Translations under genes and position numbers: made by a program | Assembly (NCBI RefSeq): GCF_014837145.1 | Contig: NZ_JACYFS010000008.1 | Location: forward strand, 1 to 64,000 | Reading direction: 5' to 3' | DNA from: Chryseobacterium caseinilyticum | GTDB lineage: Bacteria > Bacteroidota > Bacteroidia > Flavobacteriales > Weeksellaceae | DNA length: 64,000 nt | The notes under the pieces: generated by a model | The model's input: the letters and a program-made list of their open reading frames with translations, nothing else | The model's database searches: none | Told to the model about the DNA's origin: nothing | Shown: positions 56,501-64,000 of the stretch, in pieces | Layout of the letters: every line of letters begins with the position of its first letter | How positions within the stretch are numbered: the stretch's first letter is position 1

Positions 56501-58641
56501 GCAGCTACATGAGACTTCGATTTACTACGGCAACCCTCACAGATAATACAGCAACACCATTATTTGATGAGCGCTCCATCGGAGATGGCTTAAGCACAGG
56601 AAATCATGGTACGGTCTATCCTAATGGTGAGATTGAGGATTATCCGGTACCACTTCCATCACCAGTAGTAGTGGATCCTAATCTGGATTCGGATGGAGAT
56701 GGAGTAAAAGATGTAAATGATCTGGATTCGGATAATGACGGGATTCTCAATAGCACTGAAGGCCCCGTTTCTTTTAATGATTCTGCTTTCAGACTGTATA
56801 ATACAGTCAATTACCAAGGTACTACAGCAGAAAAGTGGGTAATATATGTAACAGGAGTTGCTGGTACAGTTGTAACTTATACCCCGTACAATGGTTCTGC
56901 TACCACAGCAACCATACCAGTATCAGGAATTTTACCCATTACTTTAAGCAGTTCGCAGGTACCCAATTGGCCTTTAAATCAGGTAACAAGCGGAAAGTAT
57001 GTGTCCCTTACATCTTCTGCTCCTGTCTCTATTTTACAGGAAATTTTTGGAGACCCTTACTTTGCACAGGATATAGCTGTAGTTTACCCAAAATCAGTAT
57101 GGGGAACAAAATACACCGTTAACACGCACTATTATACTGGCAATGCTCAGAATAACACCGGTCTTACGATTATTAGCGCTGTAAATAATAATGCAGTGAC
57201 TGTGAAAAATAAAGCAGGTGCAACAATTGCGTCCTTCACCTTGAATGACGGACAAAACTATGTTTTTAATCAAGGAGGTACTGTGGATATAAATGGTTAC
57301 ACAATCACATCCAGCCAAAATGTAGGTGTAATGGTGGCAGTTTCGTGTGCAAACAGTCCTGGAAGTACATGTGATAACACGTTGGAATACCTTTTACCTG
57401 ATCGGCTTTTGGGAACTAAATTTTTAACAAAAAGTTCAGCTCACCAAGGGAAAATGATAATTACGGCGACCCAGAATAATACGCTTATAAAAGTTAACGG
57501 CGCTGTGATGTCAACATTAAATGCAGGTGATACCTATAACTATATTCAGAATGTGAATACAGCTGAAATTGTGGAAACAAACAAAGCGGTGCAATTTACA
57601 AAGGTTGTCCCGTATAGTGGTGGAGAAGACCCATCTGTTACAACGATTTTGGATATCACCAAAGCAACATTAGGACCTGCGCTGCTCACTATTCCTCCAT
57701 TGATGACAATATCTAATGACTTAGTTATCTTTGTAAGAACATCTGAGACAAGTAAAATGCTTTATAATGGAAACCCAACAACCGGATGGACGCCATTCAG
57801 CCAAGATCCTTCCTATTCATATACCACAATTACAAATTCAAATGGTATTGTGCCCGGCGCTGTTTCCACAGTAAGTTCTACAACAGGTGATGTGCCGTTC
57901 TTTACAGATTGGTATGGAGTAGGAAATGATGTTTCAGATGCGACACCTTTATCAATAGGAGGTGTAAATTTAGCTTCGGGAGCACCTTCTGCAAACAGTC
58001 TGAAGGATACCGACGGCGATGGCATCCCGGACTATCTGGATCTGGATTCTGATAATGACGGATGTCTGGATGCTTTGGAAGGAGATGAAAATGTCACTTC
58101 TTCGATGCTCGTCAATGCAGCTCCCGGTTTATCTGTTGGTACAAATTCTACTGCACTTAATAAAAATCTTTGTGCTGGTACAGGTTGCCGGGATGCCAAC
58201 GGAATTCCGAATGTTGTAAACTCTGGTGGAGCAGCCGATATTGGTGGCGATTTAGGGCAGGGAACAGGTACATCTATAAACGCGCTTATTCAGGATGCGG
58301 TTTGTCTTATTCCACCTTTCTGCTACAAACCTGCTGCTACAGGTACTGCATTGGAAACGAAACATGGGATCACCGCATTAGCGCGAGCTGCCGAAAGCAA
58401 CAGCAACTGGCCCATGGTGCGCTCCGGTGCATGGACGGCGCTCGAATCTAAAGAAAAAGGATTTGTAGTAAACAGGGTCGCTACCACTGCCGGTTTAAGT
58501 TCAATCACAAATCCTATTGAAGGAATGATGGTTTATGATCAGGAAGCAGCTTGTTTAAAAGTTTACACCATCAAAGAAGGTGAAACTGCAGCAGCCTGGC
58601 ATTGCATGACAACTCAGACCTGTCCGGACACCACTAACTAA
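53584..58641 (+). CDS. Large secreted surface protein with four GEVED domains and TSP3 repeats
   Basis: The 1685 residues begin with a long signal peptide (to about 31, ending PQMMGQ) and an N-terminal lectin-like beta domain (about 32-250). Four tandem GEVED units follow, starting near 254, 454, 643 and 834. Each opens FGD(A/T)P, carries DNNGSNGDG-type acidic Asp/Gly/Asn loops, and closes with GEVEDY or GEIEDY. A thrombospondin-3-like calcium motif (DSDGDGVKD, about 1035) precedes a region of about 400 residues like IgGFc-binding domains (VAVSCANSPGSTCDNTLEYL). A second TSP3 motif (DTDGDGIPDYLDLDSDNDG) is near 1475. The C-terminus, with EGMMVYDQEAACLKVY and CP near the end, is not a type A T9SS tail. 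It is probably a calcium-stabilised adhesin. Confidence 0.85.
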   Translation: MKNLYNFPHKKIRLLLGLWMVLYGVPQMMGQNLLTESFNYPNGTALTSANWIQLSTGTPAVSVSSGNLLYPNTIGNGIGNKTQLSNTGQDVYRIFTSTALNATTQALYASATVNVTTANATGDYFLTLNNTNAALYIKSNGSGFSFGIQKVAGVGTVVYESTVRPFNTNLLVVLKYEFVSGTTNDLVKLYVNPATAAEPSTPDVSYTTTGAGSGNDNNSFSYVVLWQGTAANAPTLQLDGLNIATSWAGITTPIHDFGDTPVSYDTSKDNVFIPANHSLLSGLSLGSIAPDLEFSPANVPSGADNNGNNGDGTDEDAFTPASNPIRKGLPYAISVPVTNPSATSRYLYAWIDFDGDGKFESGEVQTVNIPASIGTTNQTVTFTPAQTSLISAGATKLYMRLRLSTVSLLDNTSDSTLDERSIGNGAAASNSSADAGSYSTGEVEDYQIDVVNTYEFGDAPLSYDQPAGTLVSARQLGNTTLMLGTTMDIESNPLNVTAGADNNGSNGDGDDEDGINTVPNPITPNTPYSVNILVTNTTGSPKILYGWIDFNNNGIFESTEAVTTNVPNNAASATLTWPATSTVNAIGTNLYMRLRMSSAALADNSVTANYDERAIGDGLNSGIYGSAPGIGEIEDYRVAVIPVYDFGDTPVSYDQPAGILVPARQLPGGALGLGATADVESTVQSVATGTDNNGSNGDGTDEDGINPASYTITPASVFTLPVSVRNTSGATGTLHGWLDLNNNGVFEVGEAVSISVPNNSTTVNLSWTAAQTGLISSSNVYLRLRITNIALADNSVTAFYDERAIGDGLSTGAYSTAPGNGEVEDYRLSVNAVFDFGDAPNTFEFNNNITITPARHLPDATLYLGSTFDIESGKNAVVPGADNGGTNGDGADEDGISGILPQFNSNTTSYSVNVNVYKTAAGTATLHGWIDMDGDGRFSTSEYTSATVTGTTGAQTVALTWASPYYFDTSAARSYMRLRFTTATLTDNTATPLFDERSIGDGLSTGNHGTVYPNGEIEDYPVPLPSPVVVDPNLDSDGDGVKDVNDLDSDNDGILNSTEGPVSFNDSAFRLYNTVNYQGTTAEKWVIYVTGVAGTVVTYTPYNGSATTATIPVSGILPITLSSSQVPNWPLNQVTSGKYVSLTSSAPVSILQEIFGDPYFAQDIAVVYPKSVWGTKYTVNTHYYTGNAQNNTGLTIISAVNNNAVTVKNKAGATIASFTLNDGQNYVFNQGGTVDINGYTITSSQNVGVMVAVSCANSPGSTCDNTLEYLLPDRLLGTKFLTKSSAHQGKMIITATQNNTLIKVNGAVMSTLNAGDTYNYIQNVNTAEIVETNKAVQFTKVVPYSGGEDPSVTTILDITKATLGPALLTIPPLMTISNDLVIFVRTSETSKMLYNGNPTTGWTPFSQDPSYSYTTITNSNGIVPGAVSTVSSTTGDVPFFTDWYGVGNDVSDATPLSIGGVNLASGAPSANSLKDTDGDGIPDYLDLDSDNDGCLDALEGDENVTSSMLVNAAPGLSVGTNSTALNKNLCAGTGCRDANGIPNVVNSGGAADIGGDLGQGTGTSINALIQDAVCLIPPFCYKPAATGTALETKHGITALARAAESNSNWPMVRSGAWTALESKEKGFVVNRVATTAGLSSITNPIEGMMVYDQEAACLKVYTIKEGETAAAWHCMTTQTCPDTTN

Positions 58642-58754
58642 TCATTTAACTTTCTCACGCTTACTCTCTTTTAAAAAATTTGGAAATCTGTAATTTTAAC
58701 ATTTAAAAAATTCTGAAACCGGAGAGTAAGTGCGGGAAACAAAAGCGTAATACA

Positions 58755-59387
58755 ATGAAAAAATTAATCATAACATTAATCATATTGTCGGCTACTCCAC
58801 TGTTTTCGCAGGTAGCAATAGGCAAAAACTCAACTACTGCAGGATCTAATGTTTCTCTGGAATTCTATGATAATGCAGACAACCAAAAAGGAATAATTGT
58901 ACCGTGGGTATCCACTGTTGCAGGAAATCCTGTTGCTTACAATGCAACAACGGGTGCAGGTTACCGAGGTATGCAGGGAACAGTGGTCGACGGAACGATC
59001 ATTTTTGACCTTTCGGACAAAAAGATGAAATACAGAAAGGCAGGCAACTGGTTTGACCTCACAGGCAGTCCTACTTTTCCTTTAACTGTAGAGGATGCCA
59101 ACAGTACTAATGTCGTTTTTACACAGTTCAATGCCATTAATTCTTCACTACAGGATAATATTAAAGAACAGGAAAATGCGAAGGCTGCGATCGGAGCCAA
59201 CGGTACTACCGATACTACTGCAGGAATTCTTGTACTGACGGATACCGACAAGGCCATGGTGTTACCAAAAGTGGCAAGTCCACATCTGAATATAAAGAAT
59301 CCCTCGCCGGGACTGATGGTTTACGATACTGCAAAGAGACAACTTGCTGTGTTCAACGGAACAGTATGGAGTTTCTGGAAACCTTAG
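58755..59387 (+). CDS. Small secreted protein, surface-protein accessory
   Basis: The 210 residues start with a signal peptide, MKKLIITLIILSATPLFSQ, then VAIGKNSTTAGSNVSLEF. The C-terminus PSPGLMVYDTAKRQLAVFNG matches in style the EGMMVYDQEAACLKVY end of the 1685-residue protein, so both probably use the same terminal fold. No enzyme motif is present. It lies 113 bases after the large gene and 39 before the next, consistent with one transcript. Confidence 0.7.
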   Translation: MKKLIITLIILSATPLFSQVAIGKNSTTAGSNVSLEFYDNADNQKGIIVPWVSTVAGNPVAYNATTGAGYRGMQGTVVDGTIIFDLSDKKMKYRKAGNWFDLTGSPTFPLTVEDANSTNVVFTQFNAINSSLQDNIKEQENAKAAIGANGTTDTTAGILVLTDTDKAMVLPKVASPHLNIKNPSPGLMVYDTAKRQLAVFNGTVWSFWKP

Positions 59388-59426
59388 CTTACAATTCAAT
59401 ACTTATTCACTGTAATTTTAATAAAA

Positions 59427-59900
59427 ATGAATACAAAAATAATTTCAATCCTATCATTTCTTCTTTTCATATTTCTCTTCAATCCGCTTCGTGGGCAGCA
59501 AAATACACCGCCATTTTTTGCACATTTTGAGGGCATTGGTTTTGTAGGCACAGGATCAACGAAAAATATGAAACTCTCGATGGTGACTATTGGGAGTACA
59601 CATCCTGAAAACTTTAAAGTCGAAAACAACAAAGCTTTTGTGGGGAAAAATGGGGTGTATAAAATCTCGGTTTCCAGTGGGGTGACAGGCAATGATATAG
59701 CATCACAGGGATTAGGATACGCAGTGTACGTTAACAACATCTTAGTAGCGTCGGCTACTTCATCAACCATTCCTACGACAGGTATTTATGAGATTCAGAA
59801 AAGCCTAAATCAGGGAGACGTTATCGTAGTGAGTGTAACAAAAAACTTTGACTTTCCATCCGATGCGGGAGAAAACAAAGTTTATCTGACCAAGATTTGA
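59427..59900 (+). CDS. Small secreted C1q/TNF-like beta protein (tentative)
   Basis: The 157 residues have a signal peptide ending near PLRGQ (24). The rest is beta-rich: NFKVENNKAFVGKNGVYKIS, GYAVYVNNILVASATSS, then LNQGDVIVVSVTKNFDF. The order of strands and GVYKIS-type motifs resembles C1q/TNF-like modules, often found at the ends of surface fibres. That assignment is by eye. It closes the surface-protein group; a hairpin follows at 59961-59990. Confidence 0.55.
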   Translation: MNTKIISILSFLLFIFLFNPLRGQQNTPPFFAHFEGIGFVGTGSTKNMKLSMVTIGSTHPENFKVENNKAFVGKNGVYKISVSSGVTGNDIASQGLGYAVYVNNILVASATSSTIPTTGIYEIQKSLNQGDVIVVSVTKNFDFPSDAGENKVYLTKI

Positions 59901-59960
59901 GTTTAATTTTCACTGAAATCAAATTCTAATCACTTTTGTTAAAGTTTAGCAGAAGTGTTA

Positions 59961-59990
59961 AAGCGGATAGATTTTTACATCTATCCGCTT
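59961..59990. terminator. Perfect 10-bp hairpin, probable terminator
   Basis: aagcggatag / ctatccgctt with a 10-nt loop, about 60 bases after the stop of the last surface-group gene. The following T content is weak. Confidence 0.6.
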
Positions 59991-59992
59991 CT

Positions 59993-60027
59993 TTGTGATA
60001 TAATATTTACCTGATTTAATATATTTG
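59993..60027 (+). promoter_or_regulatory. Probable promoter of the TPR regulator
   Basis: TTG (59993-59995), 24 bases, TATATTTG (60020-60027). The -7 box is exact; the spacer is one base above the usual range. Confidence 0.45.
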
Positions 60028-60079
60028 TGATATGTTATTACATGACATCATTTTAAAAAAACTAAACTTATCAAACTGA

Positions 60080-61576
60080 ATGATTCTGAAAAAATCTTTT
60101 CACATAAAAGTATTATTACTCTTCATGTTTCTGCTATGCATTTCGTGCAGTGACCCTCAGAAAGAGAGTGACAAAAAAATAGATTCGCTGATTCAAAAAG
60201 CACACAATGGTATGGTCACTTTAGAATATTTAAAGACGATAAAATACGCTAAAGAAGCAGAATCTATTGCCTTAAAAACGAATAACAAAAAAAAACTGCC
60301 TTACATTTATTTAGAATTGGCTCATGGTTTTTCCTCTCTGGAGTTTCAAAAAGAGAGCATTACTTATCTCAACAAAATAATAACGTTTGATTTCGATAAA
60401 AAACCAAAAGAATTCAAAGCCAGAGTGAACCATATTTACTCCTGGAATTATATGGAACTTGGTCTAGGTAAACAGGCGTTGGAATATAACAGAAAAAATG
60501 TTCTTTTACTTAAAAACAGTAAAGATTCGGTAGAACTAAAACATTTGGCCCAAACCTATGAGGACATAGCATTTCACTATTACGCGGAAGAAATTACGGA
60601 TTCTTCTTTCTACTATTTTAAGAAACAGGAAAATATTCTCAGGAAATTTCCGGAAAAAGAAACGTTCTTAAGCAATGCCACCATTTACAGTATTAAAGGA
60701 TATCTCTTTTTAGAACAGAAGAAACAGAAAGATTCTGCCAGGTTATATTTCCAAAAGGCTCTTGCACTAAGAAAAAAATACAATGACAATTATCTGGACC
60801 GTGAATATTTAGGTTTGGGTGAATGTAGTTTTTTGGAAGGTGACTATAATAAAGCATTAGAATATTATTTGAAAGCCGAAAAAAACATACAAGAAAAGAA
60901 TGCTGAATTTAATGAAAACAATGACATTAACCAAGTATTGGCAAAGGTATATGAAGCACTGAACGATACAGAAAAGCAAACCTATTACTTAAAAAAAAAT
61001 AAGCAGTTTAACGACAGCTTAAAAGTTGCCCACAAACAAAATACAGATGAAGCAGTAAGCTTAATGATGAACAAAAAAACGGAAGAAAACACTTCCGTTA
61101 AGAAGAATTATACAGCCTTATTAATTGTAATATTGGTTGCCCTTTCAGTAACAGGAATTTTTATCTACAGATATTTTAAAAAAAGAAAAATAGATTCTGA
61201 CAAAACGGAAGAACTCCTCGTAGAAAAAGAAATTCTGCTTTCTCAGAAAGAAGAAGAAACACAGGATCTCAGACAAAAAGTAAACGAATCTTTTGAAGAA
61301 GTAGTACAGCTGGCCAAAGACAACAGCCCTGAGTTTTTTACCCGTTTCACAGAGGTTTATCCCGATGTTGTATCCAAATTACTGGAGAAGGATTCCCGAC
61401 TCCGTGTAACAGAACTGACATTATGCGCTTACTTTTACTTAGGATTTACCTCAAAAGATGTGGCTTTGTACACCTTTAAAGCTGTGAATACCGTAAGAAA
61501 CCGCAGACAGAATTTAAGAAACAAATTCGATATCCCTGCTGACAAAAACATGGAATTGTGGCTGAAGAATCTGTAA
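60080..61576 (+). CDS. Membrane-tethered TPR protein with C-terminal helix-turn-helix
   Basis: The 498 residues have an N-terminal hydrophobic segment with a lipobox-like end (LLCISC). TPR-type helices span about 40-320 (QALEYNRKNVLLLKNS, KALEYYLKAEKNIQ), then a membrane span at about 343-365. A coiled coil (EKEILLSQKEEETQDLRQK) and a LuxR-like DNA-binding end follow (VTELTLCAYFYLGFTSKDVA, KAVNTVRNRRQNLRNKF). The TPR part would be outside and the HTH inside, fitting a signal-sensing regulator. It lies between the surface-protein genes and the polysaccharide genes and could control either. Confidence 0.78.
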   Translation: MILKKSFHIKVLLLFMFLLCISCSDPQKESDKKIDSLIQKAHNGMVTLEYLKTIKYAKEAESIALKTNNKKKLPYIYLELAHGFSSLEFQKESITYLNKIITFDFDKKPKEFKARVNHIYSWNYMELGLGKQALEYNRKNVLLLKNSKDSVELKHLAQTYEDIAFHYYAEEITDSSFYYFKKQENILRKFPEKETFLSNATIYSIKGYLFLEQKKQKDSARLYFQKALALRKKYNDNYLDREYLGLGECSFLEGDYNKALEYYLKAEKNIQEKNAEFNENNDINQVLAKVYEALNDTEKQTYYLKKNKQFNDSLKVAHKQNTDEAVSLMMNKKTEENTSVKKNYTALLIVILVALSVTGIFIYRYFKKRKIDSDKTEELLVEKEILLSQKEEETQDLRQKVNESFEEVVQLAKDNSPEFFTRFTEVYPDVVSKLLEKDSRLRVTELTLCAYFYLGFTSKDVALYTFKAVNTVRNRRQNLRNKFDIPADKNMELWLKNL

Positions 61577-61596
61577 AACATCTGATACTTTTTAAA

Positions 61597-61629
61597 CTGA
61601 AAACTTCAACAGATTGAAACAGTTTTCAG
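61597..61629 (+). other. Stem-loop between the regulator and ugd
   Basis: The outer stem ctgaaaact / agttttcag and the inner ttcaa / ttgaa close around caga, with a two-base bulge. No T-run follows, so a terminator role is doubtful. Confidence 0.5.
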
Positions 61630-61692
61630 ACAGATAACCAATCTTCCATATCAACTTACTGTTAATTTAAAAGACTATGAAAGTATTTTTAG

Positions 61693-61700
61693 TATTTTTG
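61693..61700 (+). promoter_or_regulatory. -7 box before ugd
   Basis: TATTTTTG matches TAnnTTTG and ends 25 bases before the TTG start of ugd. No -33 TTG was found at proper distance. Confidence 0.4.
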
Positions 61701-61725
61701 TCAAAATTTATTAAAACATACAATT

Positions 61726-63054
61726 TTGAATATTACGATAGTAGGAACGGGGTATGTAGGTTTGGTTACCGGAACCACACTTGCAGAACTGGGAAACTCG
61801 GTGTACTGTGTAGATATCGATGAAAAGAAAGTAGAAGGCATGAAGCAGGGCATTGTCCCGATCTATGAGCCGAATCTTGAAGAAATGTTCCTCAGAAACA
61901 TACAGTCAGAAAGACTGTTTTTTACTACAAATCTTAAGGAAGCTTTGGATAAAAGCGAGGTTATATATCTCGCATTGCCTACTCCGCCTGGTGAAGACGG
62001 ATCTGCAGATCTTTCCTACGTTCTGAAAGTTGCCAATGATATTGGTGAAATGATGACGGAATATAAAGTTATCGTAAATAAAAGTACCGTTCCCGTTGGT
62101 ACTGCAGACAAAGTAAGAGAAACTATTTCTGCAAAAACCAATATCAGCTTTGATGTAGTATCCAACCCTGAATTTTTACGCGAAGGTTTTGCTGTAGAAG
62201 ATTCTATGAACCCTGCAAGAGTGGTTGTAGGAGCAAGTTCAGAAAAAGCAAAAGATATTATGGCTCAAATCTACCAGCCATTTACCAATACCGGAATTCC
62301 TATTATATTTATGGATGAGAAATCATCTGAATTAACGAAATATGCATCCAACTCATTTTTAGCGGTAAAAATCACGTTTATGAACGAGATTGCCAACTAC
62401 TGTGAAAAAGTGGGTGCCGATGTCGATAAAGTGAGACTTGGCATGGGCAGCGACGACAGAATCGGCCACCGTTTCCTTTTCCCAGGAATCGGATATGGCG
62501 GAAGCTGTTTTCCTAAGGATGTTAAAGCTTTAATTAAATCAGGAAAAGATGACGGATTTAATTTCCAGATTTTAGAGGCTACCGAAAATGTAAACACTTC
62601 TCAGAAAGTAATTCTGGTATCTGAAATTGAAAAATATTTCAGAGGAAACCTTGAAGGAAAGAAAATTGCGGTGTGGGGACTTGCATTTAAAGCCAACACA
62701 GACGACATCAGAGAAGCTTCTTCTTTAGACAATATAAAACTTCTTCTTGAGAAAGGTGCACAAATCGTTGCATACGATCTTATTGCTGAAGAAAATGTAA
62801 GAAAACTTTTAGGCGACAAAATATCCTACGCCAATACCATGTATGATGCACTGGAAGGCGCAGACGCATTATTTATCGCAACAGAATGGCCAGAATTTAA
62901 AAATCCGAATTTTGAGATGATGGCTAAAAAAATGAACGGTAAAGCGATATTTGATGGCAGAAACATGTTCCCGCTGGAAATTCCTGAGCAGAATGGATTT
63001 TTCTATAAATCTATAGGAAGGAAAACTGTTTTGCGAGAGCCAGAGCAAAAGTAA
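61726..63054 (+). CDS. ugd: UDP-glucose 6-dehydrogenase (TTG start)
   Basis: The enzyme oxidises UDP-glucose to UDP-glucuronate with two NAD+, supplying acidic sugar for capsule or exopolysaccharide. The first codon is TTG; starting there gives the complete Rossmann motif NITIVGTGYVGLVTG, and no ATG precedes it. The 442 residues include VNKSTVPVGT, SNPEFLREG and the active loop GYGGSCFPKDVKAL with Cys261. The last residues (REPEQK) are encoded by the first copy of a direct repeat that continues downstream, so the native end may have been changed. Confidence 0.94.
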   Translation: MNITIVGTGYVGLVTGTTLAELGNSVYCVDIDEKKVEGMKQGIVPIYEPNLEEMFLRNIQSERLFFTTNLKEALDKSEVIYLALPTPPGEDGSADLSYVLKVANDIGEMMTEYKVIVNKSTVPVGTADKVRETISAKTNISFDVVSNPEFLREGFAVEDSMNPARVVVGASSEKAKDIMAQIYQPFTNTGIPIIFMDEKSSELTKYASNSFLAVKITFMNEIANYCEKVGADVDKVRLGMGSDDRIGHRFLFPGIGYGGSCFPKDVKALIKSGKDDGFNFQILEATENVNTSQKVILVSEIEKYFRGNLEGKKIAVWGLAFKANTDDIREASSLDNIKLLLEKGAQIVAYDLIAEENVRKLLGDKISYANTMYDALEGADALFIATEWPEFKNPNFEMMAKKMNGKAIFDGRNMFPLEIPEQNGFFYKSIGRKTVLREPEQK

Positions 63055-63102
63055 GAAGAGTCATTCAGAAGAGCCAGGGTAAAAGTAAAAAGAGCCAGGT
63101 GC
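63037..63102 (+). repeat. 24-bp direct repeats overlapping the ugd 3' end
   Basis: The 24-mers at 63037-63060 and 63071-63094 share gagccag..., aaaagtaa and aagag blocks (three mismatches). A partial third copy, gagccaggtg, begins at 63093. The first copy contains the ugd stop codon. Confidence 0.8.
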
Positions 63103-63118
63103 GAATGAACTGGTTTGA

Positions 63119-63320
63119 TACCGGAAACCGGAAGTTTGGAATCGACGAAGGGTTTCAATCTTAATATCTGCAGGTGAAACCTGTGGTAATTGACAAAAAA
63201 AATATTCAGAACCCGATAGGGTTCAACAATAATAACCATGGATGAAACCATGGATGAAGTACAAAAACAAGTCGGAACCCGGCAGGGTTCAATATGAATA
63301 ACTGCAGCTGAAATCTGCAG
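63119..63320. repeat. Array of about 66-bp units built from covarying hairpins
   Basis: Two hairpin types alternate. Type A: GAACCC-gata-GGGTTC (63209-63224) and GAACCC-ggca-GGGTTC (63275-63290), with a half-copy gggtttc at 63150. Type B: CCGG-aaa-CCGG (63121), CAGGT-gaa-ACCTG (63171), CCATGG-atgaaa-CCATGG (63236) and CTGCAG-ctgaaat-CTGCAG (63302). The starts of A are 66 apart and of B 65-66 apart. Stem bases of B change between units while pairing is kept, and a gaa/gaaa core is kept in the loop. Confidence 0.85.
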
Positions 63321-63336
63321 GAAATGCATAAACACT

Positions 63337-64000
63337 ATGAAAAACATTATCATCACCGGAGGTGCCGGTTTCATTGGTTCACACGTTGTTCGTGAATTTG
63401 TAAAAAACAATCCGGATTCTAAAATCATCAATCTTGATGCGCTGACCTATGCCGGAAATTTAGAAAATCTAAAAGACATCGAAAACGAACCCAATTATGT
63501 TTTCGAAAAAGCAGATATCACCAAACCTGAAGAATTAAGAAAGGTTTTTGAAAAATACAATCCTGATGCTGTGGTGCATTTAGCCGCTGAATCTCATGTT
63601 GACAGAAGCATCACAGATCCCAATGCATTCATCAATACGAATGTGAACGGAACTGCAAACCTGCTGAATCTTTGTATCGAATTCTGGACTTTAAACCCGG
63701 ATCACACGCACGGAAGATTTCCAAATGAGCCAAGAAAAAACTTATTTTACCACGTTTCCACAGATGAAGTGTATGGAAGTTTAGGGGAGACAGGCTTCTT
63801 TCTTGAAACAACGCCTTACGATCCGCAATCTCCTTATTCTGCATCAAAAGCTGCTTCAGACCACTTGGTAAGAGCTTATGGAAATACTTATGGAATGCCG
63901 TTCATCCTATCCAACTGTTCAAACAATTATGGGCCGAACCATTTCCCTGAGAAGTTGATCCCACTTTGCATTTCAAATATCATCAATGAAAAACCATTAC
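63337..64000 (+). CDS. rfbB: dTDP-glucose 4,6-dehydratase, partial (runs off the window)
   Basis: The enzyme turns dTDP-glucose into dTDP-4-keto-6-deoxyglucose, the second step to dTDP-rhamnose. ATG 63337 opens a frame with no stop to the window end (221 codons seen of about 360). The Rossmann motif [12 protein letters not shown], then [12 protein letters not shown], the [10 protein letters not shown] motif with the catalytic Asp-Glu pair, and [12 protein letters not shown] (YxxxK) are all present. An insertion [13 protein letters not shown]-like region is normal. It follows ugd after the hairpin array, as part of a polysaccharide cluster continuing to the right. Confidence 0.95.
   Translation, partial: MKNIIITGGAGFIGSHVVREFVKNNPDSKIINLDALTYAGNLENLKDIENEPNYVFEKADITKPEELRKVFEKYNPDAVVHLAAESHVDRSITDPNAFINTNVNGTANLLNLCIEFWTLNPDHTHGRFPNEPRKNLFYHVSTDEVYGSLGETGFFLETTPYDPQSPYSASKAASDHLVRAYGNTYGMPFILSNCSNNYGPNHFPEKLIPLCISNIINEKPL

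Noticed and set aside
63119-63320. CRISPR array
   Set aside because: There are no identical repeats of 25-40 bp with unique spacers, the hairpins differ in sequence, and no cas gene is near.

Overview
The window looks like a chromosomal segment of a flavobacterium of the Weeksellaceae, most probably Chryseobacterium or a close relative. This is inferred from gene content and style, not from a search. The DNA is AT-rich, promoters fit the Bacteroidetes consensus TTG-N17-23-TAnnTTTG, and Shine-Dalgarno sequences are mostly absent. Family markers include a SusC/SusD pair, a type IX secretion C-terminal signal, GEVED-repeat surface proteins, a bacillithiol enzyme (BshC), a GYDIA-type GHMP kinase and an LptD-like outer-membrane protein.

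Layout. 1-1072: noncoding, with REP-like palindromes and a decayed small secreted-protein gene. 1073-4433 (-): str operon rpsL-rpsG-fusA-rpsJ with a clear promoter and terminator. 4545-10381: membrane glycosyltransferase-like protein, Dps, nicotinate phosphoribosyltransferase, a dispersed palindromic element, a YciI-domain gene that has lost its signal-peptide start, a gene with an in-frame stop, a DUF5995 protein and a small membrane protein. 10467-20389: RmuC, a lipoprotein serine protease, a TrmH-type RNA methyltransferase, a repeat-rich lipoprotein, a membrane-anchored protein with a partner lipoprotein, 5-formyl-THF cyclo-ligase and an extended TrhO, HtrA, RidA. 20503-25507: LptD-like protein divergent from an exported amidase, then three tRNA-Glu genes around a small ORF and rpsT. 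25620-27911 (-): exported superoxide dismutase, SCO, YHS lipoprotein and a Cys-containing small secreted protein. 28110-31042: AroQ, a hypothetical protein, PckA. 31172-38277 (-): porin - bshC - LysM/periplasmic-binding protein - fabD - GHMP kinase, apparently one operon. 38387-42808 (-): susC-susD. 43115-47949 (-): rimP-nusA-infB with a terminator-like hairpin in its leader.

From 48 kb rightwards the content becomes accessory and surface-related: a secreted metallophosphoesterase with a T9SS tail, an orphan Hcp/TssD, a gene-poor stretch with tandem repeats, a small secreted unknown, a 1685-residue GEVED/TSP3 surface protein followed by two small secreted proteins, a membrane-tethered TPR regulator, and the start of a polysaccharide sugar-nucleotide cluster (UDP-glucose dehydrogenase, dTDP-glucose 4,6-dehydratase running off the end). 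The last two genes are separated by an array of about 66-bp units made of small hairpins whose stem sequences differ but stay complementary. This array is the most striking non-coding structure in the window.

No CRISPR array, insertion sequence with a transposase, rRNA or prophage was seen.
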